Positions 52,116-61,263 are shown, numbered from the stretch's first letter. The stretch is DNA of 64,000 nt from CAYOZN01 sp964408455 (GCA_964408455.1 CAYOZN010000002.1:62001-126000); one strand, 5' to 3'. Numbers and translations are program-made. Notes: a model not told the origin generated them from the letters alone.

Positions 52116-53387
52116 GTGGCTGACACAAGTTTACTGCGATGGCGTTGGCGCGAGCAGGCGATTGGACGCCGCTGGTGCCTCGTCGCGAGATTGATGCTGG
52201 GGCTGGCGGTTGCCCTGGCCGGCTGCGACGGATCGGCGGGCAGCGCGTCTTCGGGTCCAAATTCCGGGGCCGCGAACGGGGCATCGCGGGCGGCATCGAC
52301 GCAGGAGCCGCAAGGGTTGACGCCGCTCAGCGAATTCGACGGCGCGATCCGGCATGTGGTGATTCACGCGCCGGAAGGGCGGATCGGCTTCGCGTGGCAG
52401 GCGATGCACGACTTGCTGAAAGCGATGCCGGCCGAAGTCCGGTTCACATTCGTCTGTGACACGGCCGCAGCACAGTCTGAAATGACGGGCCGGCTGCGGC
52501 AGTGGAAGTTCGACGCGCGCAAGGATCTCGACGTACGGCTGTACGGCCGGCGCGTGTCGATCTGGTCGCGCGATCGTTACATCGCGATGCGCGCGGATGC
52601 CGGCGGCGGGCTGCCGGTCTGGCTGATGCCGGATGTGCCGCCCAGTATCGACCGGCAGCGGCGAACCGCGGACCGGGGGGTGGCCGGGCTGCTCAACAGT
52701 CAATCGCAAACGTGCCGGCCGCTGGACACCGAATTGGTGTTTGACGGCGGCAACGTGCTGTTTGATGGCGCGCGGGTGCTGATCGGCTCGAACGTGCTGA
52801 CCGAAAACAGGCAGCCGGGCAATGCCGTCAACGTCATTGCAAGGCTGGAGAAGCTGTTCGGTCCGCCGGTGGTTATGGTGCCGTCGCCCACGTCGATGCC
52901 GCCCATTCGGCACCTTGATCTCTACATGACCGTCATCGGCGCCGGCCGCGCCGTCGTGAGCAGCCCGGCCCTGGGACGCGACGCGATGGCAGCGGCGGAC
53001 GAGGCATCAAGGCAGGCCCTGCACGAGCGGCTGTTTGCGACGCAGAGCGCCGGGGCGGCCGGCCTGCCCGACTTTTCGGAGGCCCGCTGTGCGCTATTCG
53101 ACGGCGTGGCCGATGCGCTGGTGGCGTCGGGCTTCGAGGTGATCCGTATGCCGTATGCCGACAGCCGCGGCGGCGACTTCATCGTGGGCTATACCAACGT
53201 GCTGCAGGAATACCGCGACGGACGGCACATCGTCTACATGCCGGTGTACCAGGTGCCGGCACTGGATGCGGCGGCGCGGGCGGCGTGGGAGCGGCTGGGC
53301 TGCGAGGTGCGACCGATCGACGTGTCATCGATGTGTCACTTGCTGGGGGCGGTGCGATGTCTGGCCAACGTGGTGGATCGATCGTAA
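52116..53387 (+). CDS. Lipoprotein of the agmatine/peptidyl-arginine deiminase superfamily
   Basis: 423 residues starting at GTG 52116, just after the purL stop. A signal region ends in a lipobox (LAVALAGC), followed by a Ser/Gly/Ala-rich spacer. The pentein-fold motifs are in order: SIWSRDRYIA, LVFDGGNVLFDGARVLIGSN, RHLDLYMTVIG with H266, GYTNVLQEYRDGR and CHLLGAVRCLANVV, where C415 fits the nucleophile. Family members hydrolyse guanidino groups of agmatine or arginine derivatives to ureido groups plus ammonia. An envelope-anchored form is unusual for agmatine deiminase and closer to secreted bacterial peptidyl-arginine deiminases. The exact substrate is unknown. Confidence 0.75.
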   Translation: MADTSLLRWRWREQAIGRRWCLVARLMLGLAVALAGCDGSAGSASSGPNSGAANGASRAASTQEPQGLTPLSEFDGAIRHVVIHAPEGRIGFAWQAMHDLLKAMPAEVRFTFVCDTAAAQSEMTGRLRQWKFDARKDLDVRLYGRRVSIWSRDRYIAMRADAGGGLPVWLMPDVPPSIDRQRRTADRGVAGLLNSQSQTCRPLDTELVFDGGNVLFDGARVLIGSNVLTENRQPGNAVNVIARLEKLFGPPVVMVPSPTSMPPIRHLDLYMTVIGAGRAVVSSPALGRDAMAAADEASRQALHERLFATQSAGAAGLPDFSEARCALFDGVADALVASGFEVIRMPYADSRGGDFIVGYTNVLQEYRDGRHIVYMPVYQVPALDAAARAAWERLGCEVRPIDVSSMCHLLGAVRCLANVVDRS

Positions 53388-53397
53388 GCAAGGCCGC

Positions 53398-53811
53398 TCA
53401 GGCGGCCGGGCCCATGTCGGCATAGACGCTGGCTTCATCCAGGCCGATCACCAGATGGCGGAACCAGGTGCCGCCGGCGACGGCGCCGGGCCGGCCGACG
53501 TTGAACCAGATCTCGATCATGGCCGGGCTCTTGTCAGATGCCGCAAAGAGCACGCGCATCCGGTAGTAGCCGCCCTCATCGTCGGCGAGGAATTCGTCGA
53601 TGCGGCTGATGAGGGTGGACAGATGCGACTCGCGGATCCGGCGTCCGTAGGCGCGTTCGTCCTCGCCGGAGACGGCGACCAGGTGTTCGGCCTCGTGCAG
53701 CGGGACGGTGCCCAGCCGCGACAGCGCCTCTACGATGGCATCTCGATAGACATCGGCGGTGCCGGCGATGCCGAACAGCAGGCGATCGGGCTGGAAGACT
53801 TCGGTGGCCAC
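53398..53811 (-). CDS. Hypothetical protein coupled to the acyltransferase gene
   Basis: 137 residues from GTG 53811, one base after the acyltransferase stop, so probably co-translated. The soluble sequence (QPDRLLFGIAGTADVYRDAIVEAL; YYRMRVLFAASDKSPAMIEIWF) looks like one compact alpha/beta domain. The family is unrecognised. No catalytic residues, signal or helix. Its job is presumably linked to the acyltransferase it overlaps. Confidence 0.6.
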   Translation of the reverse strand: MATEVFQPDRLLFGIAGTADVYRDAIVEALSRLGTVPLHEAEHLVAVSGEDERAYGRRIRESHLSTLISRIDEFLADDEGGYYRMRVLFAASDKSPAMIEIWFNVGRPGAVAGGTWFRHLVIGLDEASVYADMGPAA

Positions 53812-53812
53812 G

Positions 53813-55282
53813 TCAGTAGTTCGGCGGGGCTTCGATCTCGAGGACCTCGCTCTCGATCAATTGTACATAACGGCGGGCGAGGGCGTCCTCGATGACGGGG
53901 CGGCTGTAGCTCAGCGACAGATTCAACTTGTCGGCAAACCTGCTGAAGACCGGATTCCAGCCCGGTGGCGTGGGTAATGGGCCACCGCCCCAGAGATTGG
54001 TCACGTCGGCGCCGCAGAATGTCCGGATCGGCGTCTGCAACTCGCCATAAAAGGAAAAGCCGGAGGCGAGCTTTTCGAGGCCCATCGGCAGGCGCATGAG
54101 CCACTGGTAGAACCAGGTTCGGGATGCCCCGGCGGCCCACACCAGGGCCCACTGCGAGAGCGGCGTGCGCGATTCTCGATAGAGCTGAAGCTGGCGCTGG
54201 ATGTCCTCGCCGAGCGCGAACTTGTCGCCCATCTTCGCGGCGTGGCCGCGCAGCGTCGGCGAAACGAGATAGTTGCCGGGCACGGGCCGCGCCGCAGCGC
54301 TTCCCGGCGGGAGAAAGTCGAAGATCGAGAGCGGCATGGTGATGAGATAGGCATCGGTCTCGATGCCACGCTCGGTATACAGCCGGTGCAGGGCGCGAAA
54401 GACGCATGCTGCCATGTACCGGGCATAGAGGGCGGGTCCGCCGGGCGTGCGCTGGCGCGCAAGCTCGCGGATGCGAGCTGCCTGTTCGCCTTCCCAGCTT
54501 CGATGAATGTGTCCCTGGTCCTGCAATGGCGGCGCATCCGGCGGAATATGCGTGCGCACGACGAGGCTGCGATGACCGCGTTGAAGAAAAAACCCGCGTA
54601 GAAGTAAATACAGCCGCCGGGCGAATGAGATGCCGGAGAGTGGATCGAGAATCTCGTGGTCCAGCCGCAATCCGTCGGCCGATTTCATGTGGTGGCGGGC
54701 ATCGTCGGTGCTCGACAGGCGGGCCATTTCGGCGAGAAACCACAGTGCGCCGGCGGCATCCATCAACAAGTGCGGCCAGCGGATGATGATGCGCGTCCGG
54801 TTCCCCGGCATGACGTACTGCTCGAGGCGAAACTGCGGGCCCGACTTCAGATTCCAGTCGGCGGTGTAGCGCGACCACGCGCGCTGATCGGCGAGCAGTT
54901 CGGCATCGTCCCGTCCCCGAAAATCCTCGAAAAGGTGGGCCTTGGCCGATGCATCTCGGGCGGCGGTAAACCGGTCGCGCGGAATGCGCCAATAGGGGCG
55001 GCCCGAGACGAGCGCGATTCTCAATGGCGCCATCAGAACGGGGTGTATCAGAAATCCGCGGGCGAGAATCGTGCGGACACGGCGTGGATCGACGTGACCG
55101 TCCACGTCCATGACCATGAAGGCGATGTTCCCGCCCTCCCGGCGCTGCTGCATCATCCGGTGATGGGAATAGAAGAAATAGTCCGACGGATTGAGCGGAA
55201 TGCGCGGCGGCACGGGCGGCGGCAGCAGGGGTTCGTGCGTGGGCTCGGACGACATGGAAATGGGGCGAATCGAGAGACTCAA
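53813..55282 (-). CDS. WS/DGAT-like O-acyltransferase (condensation-domain superfamily)
   Basis: 489 residues without a signal peptide. The N-terminal half has IIIRWPHLLMDAAGALWFL, the position of the HHxxxDG active site; His and Asp are kept (HLLMD), but the first His is Pro and the Gly is displaced. The C-terminal half has FSFYGELQTPIRTFCG and NLWGGGPLPTPPGWNPVFSRFADKL, which recalls the PLW-type region of wax ester/diacylglycerol acyltransferases. It may esterify a lipid or alcohol with acyl-CoA; a degenerate, non-classical substrate range is likely. It is divergent from the GT2 gene and coupled to a small hypothetical gene. Confidence 0.7.
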   Translation of the reverse strand: MSLSIRPISMSSEPTHEPLLPPPVPPRIPLNPSDYFFYSHHRMMQQRREGGNIAFMVMDVDGHVDPRRVRTILARGFLIHPVLMAPLRIALVSGRPYWRIPRDRFTAARDASAKAHLFEDFRGRDDAELLADQRAWSRYTADWNLKSGPQFRLEQYVMPGNRTRIIIRWPHLLMDAAGALWFLAEMARLSSTDDARHHMKSADGLRLDHEILDPLSGISFARRLYLLLRGFFLQRGHRSLVVRTHIPPDAPPLQDQGHIHRSWEGEQAARIRELARQRTPGGPALYARYMAACVFRALHRLYTERGIETDAYLITMPLSIFDFLPPGSAAARPVPGNYLVSPTLRGHAAKMGDKFALGEDIQRQLQLYRESRTPLSQWALVWAAGASRTWFYQWLMRLPMGLEKLASGFSFYGELQTPIRTFCGADVTNLWGGGPLPTPPGWNPVFSRFADKLNLSLSYSRPVIEDALARRYVQLIESEVLEIEAPPNY

Positions 55283-55425
55283 TGAAGTGGTTCGCTCTTG
55301 TCACATACGGGACGGTTCCGGCCTCCGGTCGCAACCCGCCTTGCCGGCTACCATAATGACGGCCGGCGCATACTATATCCTGCCTTGCACGCGTCGGCAC
55401 CCGGTCCCGACGGGGAGAACACCGA

Positions 55426-56655
55426 TTGGAAAGTCTGCCTTGGATTGTGCTTCCATTTTACGCGATCATCGTGCTGCTGTGGGTGAGCGCGGCGGTGTGG
55501 GTGCGCGGTTTTCGCGGGAATGACAGCATGCACCTGTCGCCGGCGCCCGACTTGCCGGGCGATGCAGGATCGCCGTTGCTTGCGATCTTCGTTGCCGCCC
55601 ACAACGAGGAACGCCGAATTGCGGCCTGTCTGGAGCGGCTTCGTTCGCAGAACTATGGCAACATGCGGATCATCGTGGTGAACGATCGCAGCGCCGATCG
55701 CACCTCGGATCGCGTTCGAGAGGTGATGGCGGACGATGACCGGGTGCGGCTCATCGAGGTGGACCGCCTTCCGGAGGGCTGGATCGGCAAGACGCACGCG
55801 TTGGCGCGGGCGGCATCGGCAGAAGAGGCGGATTACTACCTCTTTGTGGATTGCGACTGCCGCCTGGTGCCAGGCGCGGTCGCCGCGGTGATGCGCAAGG
55901 TGCTGACCGAAAAGCTCGAGTTCGTGTCGTTGTGGCCGCGGCTGGAGCTGAAGAGCTGGTCGGAGCGGTTGCTGACGCCGGCGGTGAGCTGGCTGCTGGG
56001 CCTGTGGACCATTCTGGGCAGCAAGGCGGCGCAGGATGGCTCGCAGATGGTGCTGGGCAATGGACAGTTCATGCTCTTCTCGCAACGGGCCTATCTCGAG
56101 ATCGGCGGGCACGGTGGCGTTCAGGCTGAGCTGGCAGAAGACATCGTGATGGCACGCAAGGTGGTGCATGCCGGCCTGAGGCACTGGGCTGGATGGGGCA
56201 AGGGGCTGTATCTCAGCACGCGGGACAACTCATTTGCCAGCACGGTGAATGCGACGACGCGCGTGGTGCTCGGCAGCCTGGTGACGGGCTGGCGGATTCA
56301 TGCGAGCGCGCACCTGCTCATGGGCGGCGTGGCTTCGGTGCTGTATATCGGCGTCGCATCGGCGGTGTTGTCGCTGTTCTGGCAGGGGCACTGGGGCTCG
56401 CCGGCGCCGGCGAACGCCATGGCGATCATGTTGATAGTGCACCTGGCGGCGATGGCTTTCGTGTTGCGCCGGGTGTTCCGCATGACGTTCGCACAGAGGC
56501 CATCTGTATTGACATTCGTTGCCGGCGCAGGCATCTGCGTGGGCCTGATGCTTCGAGCCTGGCGCGTGGGTTGCGGCGCCGGGCACGTGCGCTGGGGCGA
56601 TACGCGCTACAGGGTGCGGGGCTCGCGCATCATCGACGTGCTTCCGCAGGCGTGA
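55426..56655 (+). CDS. Membrane-bound family 2 glycosyltransferase
   Basis: 409 residues starting with TTG at 55426 (GGGGAG eight bases upstream). One N-terminal helix (VLPFYAIIVLLWVSAAVWV) precedes the GT-A core, with LLAIFVAAHNEERRIAACLE, IIVVNDRSADRTSD, GWIGKTHALARAA and FVDCDCRLVPGAV holding the DxD metal site. AELAEDIVMARKV follows, then three or more C-terminal helices. This is the architecture of hopanoid- or carotenoid-type and related lipid glycosyltransferases. The substrate is not determinable. Its 3' end overlaps the converging gene by 26 bases. Confidence 0.85.
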   Translation: MESLPWIVLPFYAIIVLLWVSAAVWVRGFRGNDSMHLSPAPDLPGDAGSPLLAIFVAAHNEERRIAACLERLRSQNYGNMRIIVVNDRSADRTSDRVREVMADDDRVRLIEVDRLPEGWIGKTHALARAASAEEADYYLFVDCDCRLVPGAVAAVMRKVLTEKLEFVSLWPRLELKSWSERLLTPAVSWLLGLWTILGSKAAQDGSQMVLGNGQFMLFSQRAYLEIGGHGGVQAELAEDIVMARKVVHAGLRHWAGWGKGLYLSTRDNSFASTVNATTRVVLGSLVTGWRIHASAHLLMGGVASVLYIGVASAVLSLFWQGHWGSPAPANAMAIMLIVHLAAMAFVLRRVFRMTFAQRPSVLTFVAGAGICVGLMLRAWRVGCGAGHVRWGDTRYRVRGSRIIDVLPQA

Positions 56656-58411
56656 GGCGCGCCGGGGCGATTGACTGCGCGGCGACATCGGCAAATGTCG
56701 CGGGCGGGCAGAGGTGAACCGAACCGCTGCTGAACGGCTCGTCAAACGTCGCCGTGAACCGGGATACGCCGCCTTGGGGGTGCAGCGCCTCGATCAGGAT
56801 CGATACTCCTCTGAGCTGAAATATCTGGCCAACAGAGGGCCGCAGGCCGGCGCCGAGCGTCAGCCGATGCGCCGGCGAATTGAGCAGGGGCGTGCCGGTC
56901 GACCAGACGCGGAGCTGACGATCTTTCAGGCGGGCGAATTGTGCGTCGCTACCGGTAAGTGTCAGAAAGATGGCACGGGCGTCGCGAAGGTTGAGGAGAT
57001 ACTCCAGCCGCGCGCCGGCGGCGATGAGTTCGAAGGGCGAACCGGCCCGAGCGACGACAAGCACGTCCCCATCGGCGATGGGCTCGTGACGCGACGCGAC
57101 GTGTTGCAGCAATGATGCGCGGCATTGCAACTCTGCCTGGAACATGTACCACGCCGTGCCAATGCCGCAGCCGGCGGCCAGAACGCCGTTGGCCGTGAGC
57201 AACAGGTGCCGCAACCACAGCGGGGCAATGTTGGGGGCAGGTTCGCGCGGCACGATCAGGCATGTCAGCAGGAAGATCCATCCAACGCCGGCCACCGACA
57301 GGGCGCGGGACTCCGGCGCGACGAGCAGGGCCGGCATAAGAAAAAAGATCGTCCATAGGCCGAAAAACCTGGCGCGCGGCTCGTGCAGGCGCAGGCGAAA
57401 GAGATGTGGCAGGGCCATGAGCATGACGCCGGCGCCGGCAAGCGTCACGACGAGGATGCGCTCGTGAGACTCGTGAAGCAGCAGGCTGGCGGGAAAACCG
57501 ATGGACCACACGGCCGAATACAGGCCCAGTGCCGAGAGCACACGTTGGGCGGCGTTGTCGCCGCCGGCGGTCGACAGCGCGTCCCAGCGCGTGGACGCGT
57601 AGTAGGCGAGGTAGGCTGCGGCCAGCAGTGCGCACGCGGCGGTGATATAGACGCAGGTCCGGTCGCGCGGGGCATCGGCGGCCTGCCGCCGTCGCAGGGC
57701 CTGGTCGACCACCAGGACGGCGGCCAGCGCGACCGCCGATTCCTTGGAGACCAGCGCCAACGCAAATCCGCCGATTGCCAGCGCCAGCCGGCCCGCGCTG
57801 GTTCCGGAAGGCGCGATGTATGCGGTGGCGGCGAGGCACACGCCGACGATCACGACCAGGTCGCTGCGATTGCAAATGAACGTGACCGGTGCGGCAAGCG
57901 ACTGGGAGATGCCGAGGAGAAACGCCGCCGTACCCGCAATCACCGCATCGCCGGTGGCGCGGTGATAAAGGCGGTGGGCGCAGATCAGGGCGGCCGCAAA
58001 CCATGCCATGCTCATGGCACGATGGCCGGCCGGATTGCGCCCGAAGAGCCGGACGTCCAGATAGAACAGCCACTCGGGCAGGGGGCGGAAAAAATCGATG
58101 CGGCGCTCGTCCGGTGCATACCAGGGATAGTCGCCATCGCCGCGCAGACGCATCCAGGCGTCATGATCGGGGGCGAATCGGAACAGATCGAGCGTTGGCC
58201 TCGCACCGGAGATGTACTCCTCCGTGGTGCGCAGCAGGTATAGATCATCAAAGACAAACGGGCCGGCCAGTGCCCACGCGTGCATGGCCAGCGGCAGCCC
58301 CAGCCACACAAAGCGGTGACGTGCGGCGGCGGCCAGCCAACGGAATGAAAAGTTTGCATCCAGCACGGCGGGATTATGCGTTCCGTGCCCGAGCTTGCAA
58401 GCGGGCGGCAA
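56630..58411 (-). CDS. Polytopic membrane protein, GT39/ArnT-like
   Basis: 593 residues from a TTG start; a GTG about 16 codons in is an alternative. About ten transmembrane helices cover residues 30-430. An early extracytoplasmic loop contains FVFDDLYLLRTTEEYISG and FFRPLPEWLFYLDVRLFG, which recall the Asp-rich first loop of PMT/GT39-type, lipid-phosphate-sugar-dependent glycosyltransferases. A soluble domain of about 150 residues follows. The homology is by eye and moderate. It lies among glycosyltransferase and methyltransferase genes, suggesting glycolipid or glycan modification. Confidence 0.65.
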   Translation of the reverse strand: MPPACKLGHGTHNPAVLDANFSFRWLAAAARHRFVWLGLPLAMHAWALAGPFVFDDLYLLRTTEEYISGARPTLDLFRFAPDHDAWMRLRGDGDYPWYAPDERRIDFFRPLPEWLFYLDVRLFGRNPAGHRAMSMAWFAAALICAHRLYHRATGDAVIAGTAAFLLGISQSLAAPVTFICNRSDLVVIVGVCLAATAYIAPSGTSAGRLALAIGGFALALVSKESAVALAAVLVVDQALRRRQAADAPRDRTCVYITAACALLAAAYLAYYASTRWDALSTAGGDNAAQRVLSALGLYSAVWSIGFPASLLLHESHERILVVTLAGAGVMLMALPHLFRLRLHEPRARFFGLWTIFFLMPALLVAPESRALSVAGVGWIFLLTCLIVPREPAPNIAPLWLRHLLLTANGVLAAGCGIGTAWYMFQAELQCRASLLQHVASRHEPIADGDVLVVARAGSPFELIAAGARLEYLLNLRDARAIFLTLTGSDAQFARLKDRQLRVWSTGTPLLNSPAHRLTLGAGLRPSVGQIFQLRGVSILIEALHPQGGVSRFTATFDEPFSSGSVHLCPPATFADVAAQSIAPARLTPAEARR

Positions 58412-58448
58412 TAATCACATGGCGCGGGCGCGGGCGGCCGCCATTCTG

Positions 58449-59780
58449 CTATTCACAATTCTTCCGGAACATGATCGACATGTCGGTGCGATAGGACAGC
58501 CAGTAGCCGAAGACGGCATAGTACCACCAGCGAGGCGAGAGCATGGCGCGAAACAGGCGGAACGGCTCGAACAGCACGTCGAAGGTTCCGTCGAGCATGT
58601 TCTGATAGTGCTTGACGGCGCGCGTGTTCATGCCGAACCAGGGGCGGTCGTGATATGAGCGATCGTAGAAGGCGATGGGCGTCCAGCCGCGGCGACGACC
58701 GAGCGACTCAAGCGTCTCGCGCGTGTAGATGTGCAGGTGATACGGCGCGTGCAATTCGTTTCGATAGAGATCGGGCCGTGCAGGGTCGATGCGATCGGCG
58801 TTCGGCGTGCCGATGAGGATGTGACCGCCGGGCTTGAGAAGTCCGTCGAGCCGTTCGAGCAGGGCATCGGCGTCGTCGACGTGTTCGATGACATCCTGAA
58901 GCAGGATGCAGTCGAAAGGCCCGGCGTCGAGGGTGCGGGGATCGCCGAGTCCGTCCGCCGGCTGGTAGGGATCGTACCCCACGGCATGCCTGAAACCGCG
59001 TGCGCGAAGTGCGCGGCAGAAGAGGCCATTGGCACAGCCGTAGTCCAGCAGCTTCTGCCCGCGAGTGAAGCCCACGCGGAGAAAGCGACGGGCGAGATTG
59101 AGATAGAAGATGACCCAGACCAGATCGAGCCGCGCCGCCTTGAAAGGATATTTTGAGTAGTAGTGGTCGAGATCCACCACGTCGAGGCAATGGATCATGC
59201 GGCACTGCCGGCAACGCCACAGTCGAAAGGGGCGATTGAGAAAGGCACGCACGTGGCAGGGGACGCGGGTGACGGCCGGGCCGCGAAGATCCTCCAGCAG
59301 AGTGCCACACATGTTGCAGCAGTTTCGGATCGGCTCGACGTGGGGCGAGTCGGAGCCGGGCGCCGTTTCGAGCGCCCTGTCGTCGGCGACGCAGTCCTGG
59401 GGGATCGAAGATTCGTTTGGCAAAACTGCGTGGAGAGGCATCGGGTCGGCCCGATCGGCGGGCCCGTCGCCATCGATGTCCGCCGGGTGCATCGGCTCGG
59501 CGAGCGATTCTCCATCGATGTCCGCCTGGCGCATCGGCTCGGCGGGTGCATCGCGAGCCGGTGTGTTGGCATGCGCCGGTTCGCGGCGTGCATCGTTATC
59601 GAGATTCGCGGCGTGCTCGGACACGGTCGGCGAATCGGACACGGTCGGCGAATCGGACGCGCCCGGTGCATCGGAAGCGCTCGAAGGCGCACCTTCGTCG
59701 ATGGCGCCGGGCGGGTCGCCGGTCCCGGACGAGGGCGGGTGTGACTGCGTCATGGTCTGTGAAGCGCCTGGCGCGTCCAT
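58449..59780 (-). CDS. SAM-dependent methyltransferase with zinc ribbon and long repetitive N-terminus
   Basis: 443 residues. Residues 1-150 are Asp/Ala/Pro/Ser-rich and repetitive (SDSPTVSDSPTVSE; EPMRQADIDGESLAEPMHPADIDG). The repeated DNA, two 18-bp units near 59628-59663 and a ~45-bp duplication near 59465-59540, suggests recent expansion. Then comes a ribbon NCCNMCGTLL ... LWRCRQCRMIHC, followed by a class I methyltransferase core: KLLDYGCANGLFCRAL, FDCILLQDVIEHVDD and LLKPGGHILIGTPNA. This ribbon-plus-methyltransferase form is common in glycan and lipid modification clusters. Substrate unknown. A shorter start after the repetitive region cannot be ruled out. Confidence 0.8.
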   Translation of the reverse strand: MDAPGASQTMTQSHPPSSGTGDPPGAIDEGAPSSASDAPGASDSPTVSDSPTVSEHAANLDNDARREPAHANTPARDAPAEPMRQADIDGESLAEPMHPADIDGDGPADRADPMPLHAVLPNESSIPQDCVADDRALETAPGSDSPHVEPIRNCCNMCGTLLEDLRGPAVTRVPCHVRAFLNRPFRLWRCRQCRMIHCLDVVDLDHYYSKYPFKAARLDLVWVIFYLNLARRFLRVGFTRGQKLLDYGCANGLFCRALRARGFRHAVGYDPYQPADGLGDPRTLDAGPFDCILLQDVIEHVDDADALLERLDGLLKPGGHILIGTPNADRIDPARPDLYRNELHAPYHLHIYTRETLESLGRRRGWTPIAFYDRSYHDRPWFGMNTRAVKHYQNMLDGTFDVLFEPFRLFRAMLSPRWWYYAVFGYWLSYRTDMSIMFRKNCE

Positions 59781-59945
59781 GTAAAAGCCGATCGGAGCCG
59801 CTGGCGGCCATCTGCCGACGCGGAAGGTGAAGAGGATAGCGGCAAACGCCGAACCTGTGCATCAGCAAAGGGCGACGCGGGCCGCGGTATTTGACTTATT
59901 TCCGGGTGCGTTCTCTAATATCCGGCCCGGCGAAAGCCGGTGAAA

Positions 59946-60021
59946 CGGGGCGTAGCTCAGCCTGGTCTAGAGCGTCTGCATGGGGTGCAGAAGGTCGCTA
60001 GTTCGAATCTAGTCGCCCCGA
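59946..60021 (+). tRNA. tRNA-Pro (GGG)
   Basis: A 76-base cloverleaf. The acceptor stem CGGGGCG pairs with CGCCCCG, a C1-G72 pair typical of bacterial tRNA-Pro, and the T loop is TTCGAAT. The anticodon stem TCTGC/GCAGA closes a loop ATGGGGT, giving anticodon GGG. The discriminator is A and the CCA end is not encoded. Confidence 0.9.
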
Positions 60022-60074
60022 TTCGGTGAAATAACAGTCATACATCCGCCGGTTAAGCGAACAATTTGCAAGAT

Positions 60075-60148
60075 CGCGCCCGGCAGGATTCGAACCTGCG
60101 ACCTGCGGTTTAGGAAACCGCTGCTCTATCCTGCTGAGCTACGGGCGC
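60075..60148 (-). tRNA. tRNA-Arg (CCT)
   Basis: On the minus strand the acceptor stem GCGCCCG pairs with CGGGCGC, the D arm is TAGCTCAGCAGGATAGAGCA, and the anticodon loop TTCCTAA gives CCT. The T arm is GCAGG TTCGAAT CCTGC. The discriminator is G. It faces the tRNA-Pro gene across about 53 bases. Confidence 0.9.
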
Positions 60149-60380
60149 CGAGTGGCGTTCACGTCCCTGACAGCGCGACAGGCCAATGCCTCACCGATGG
60201 CGAGGCGAACGAATCATCGCGGCCGCACTCATTGTAGAACCAGGTCTAGCGGGGTCAATCGGAGCCGCACGAGGCAATCGGTTGCGCTCGAGGGGGCGTC
60301 CGCGCGGCACGTGCGGGTGCAGGTACGCGTGCGCGCGGCGACGTGGCCGGAGCAAGGGCACCCTTCGAAAAAAGCCAGGG

Positions 60381-60968
60381 TCAACTTTCTGTGAAATCCA
60401 CCGTTGGCACTTCCTGTGCCGCCTCGCCCGCCTGGAAATAGTCGGCCGCCTTCACACCCGCCGTCCGCGAGGCGATGCCGCTGAAGGGGCCGCGCACGTG
60501 GGTGTTGAGGGCGCGGACGGACTCGTTGTAGCGCTTTCGCATCTCGGCAATGCGATTTTCGGAGCCTTCCAGCTCGGTCATCAGGTCGCGGTAAGCCTCG
60601 GTAGCCCGGAGTTCGGGATAGCGCTCGTTTACCAGCTTGATCGCCCCTTCCAGCGACGCATTGACCGACCCGAGTGCCACGGCGGTGTCTTTGGGGCCGC
60701 TCGACTGGAGCGCTTTGCTGCGGGCCTCGACCACCTTCTGAAGCGTTTCCCCCTCGTACTTCGCTTCGGCCTTGACCGTGTTCACAAAGTTGGGGATGAG
60801 GTCATATCGACGCTTCACGACGGTTTCGACATCGGCCCACGTTTTGTGAACATTCTCATCCAGCCGGATGGCGGTGTTGTAGGCGTTGTAGAACATGCAC
60901 CCGCCGCCGACGCCGAAGAGCAGAAACAACCCCAGGAAGACGACCAGTGCTATTCGACCGACACGCAT
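60381..60968 (-). CDS. lemA: LemA family protein
   Basis: 195 residues, the usual length. One N-terminal helix (IALVVFLGLFLLFGVGGGCMFY) is followed by the LemA core: WADVETVVKRRYDLIPNFVNTVKAEAKYE, ALGSVNASLEGAIKLVNERYPELRA and RMRKRYNESVRALN-type segments. LemA proteins are membrane-anchored helical coiled proteins with an extracytoplasmic N-terminus in some hosts; the function is unknown. A TPM-domain gene upstream on the same strand is the usual partner. A strong GGAGG site overlaps the stop codon of the small gene before it. Confidence 0.92.
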   Translation of the reverse strand: MRVGRIALVVFLGLFLLFGVGGGCMFYNAYNTAIRLDENVHKTWADVETVVKRRYDLIPNFVNTVKAEAKYEGETLQKVVEARSKALQSSGPKDTAVALGSVNASLEGAIKLVNERYPELRATEAYRDLMTELEGSENRIAEMRKRYNESVRALNTHVRGPFSGIASRTAGVKAADYFQAGEAAQEVPTVDFTES

Positions 60969-60972
60969 GGCA

Positions 60973-61143
60973 TTAACCTCCTTCCGGCCCGGATGGCCTG
61001 GGTGAGCCGACGGTGTGGGGCGGCGGAGCCGCCGGGCTTTCGCGCTCGTCCAGGGCCTCTTGCGACTCGCCGGCTGACCAGAAGTCGCTGAAGATTTCGA
61101 GCGCCGGTTCCAGCAGTTCGATTATAAGTTCACCACCGTCCAC
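60973..61143 (-). CDS. Small acidic protein between the TPM-domain gene and lemA, 56 aa
   Basis: Starts at GTG 61143 with AAAGGAG eight bases upstream and ends with a TAA that abuts the GGAGG of lemA. The product begins VDGGELIIELLEPALEIFSD, an amphipathic helix, continues to GESQEALDERESPA, and ends in a Pro/Gly-rich tail. The ribosome site, the spacing of five bases to lemA and the position in an operon support a real gene. No family is recognised and there is no signal or membrane helix. Confidence 0.5.
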   Translation of the reverse strand: MDGGELIIELLEPALEIFSDFWSAGESQEALDERESPAAPPPHTVGSPRPSGPEGG

Positions 61144-61263
61144 GCAGGCTTCTCCTTTGCAATGGCTGCGACCAGTCAGGTCTTGAACGCGTAACCTTGC
61201 TGCAATTGCAAACGAAGAGGGTAAATATTCCGCACGCCGGGGGCGATTCCAAAAAACGTCGAT

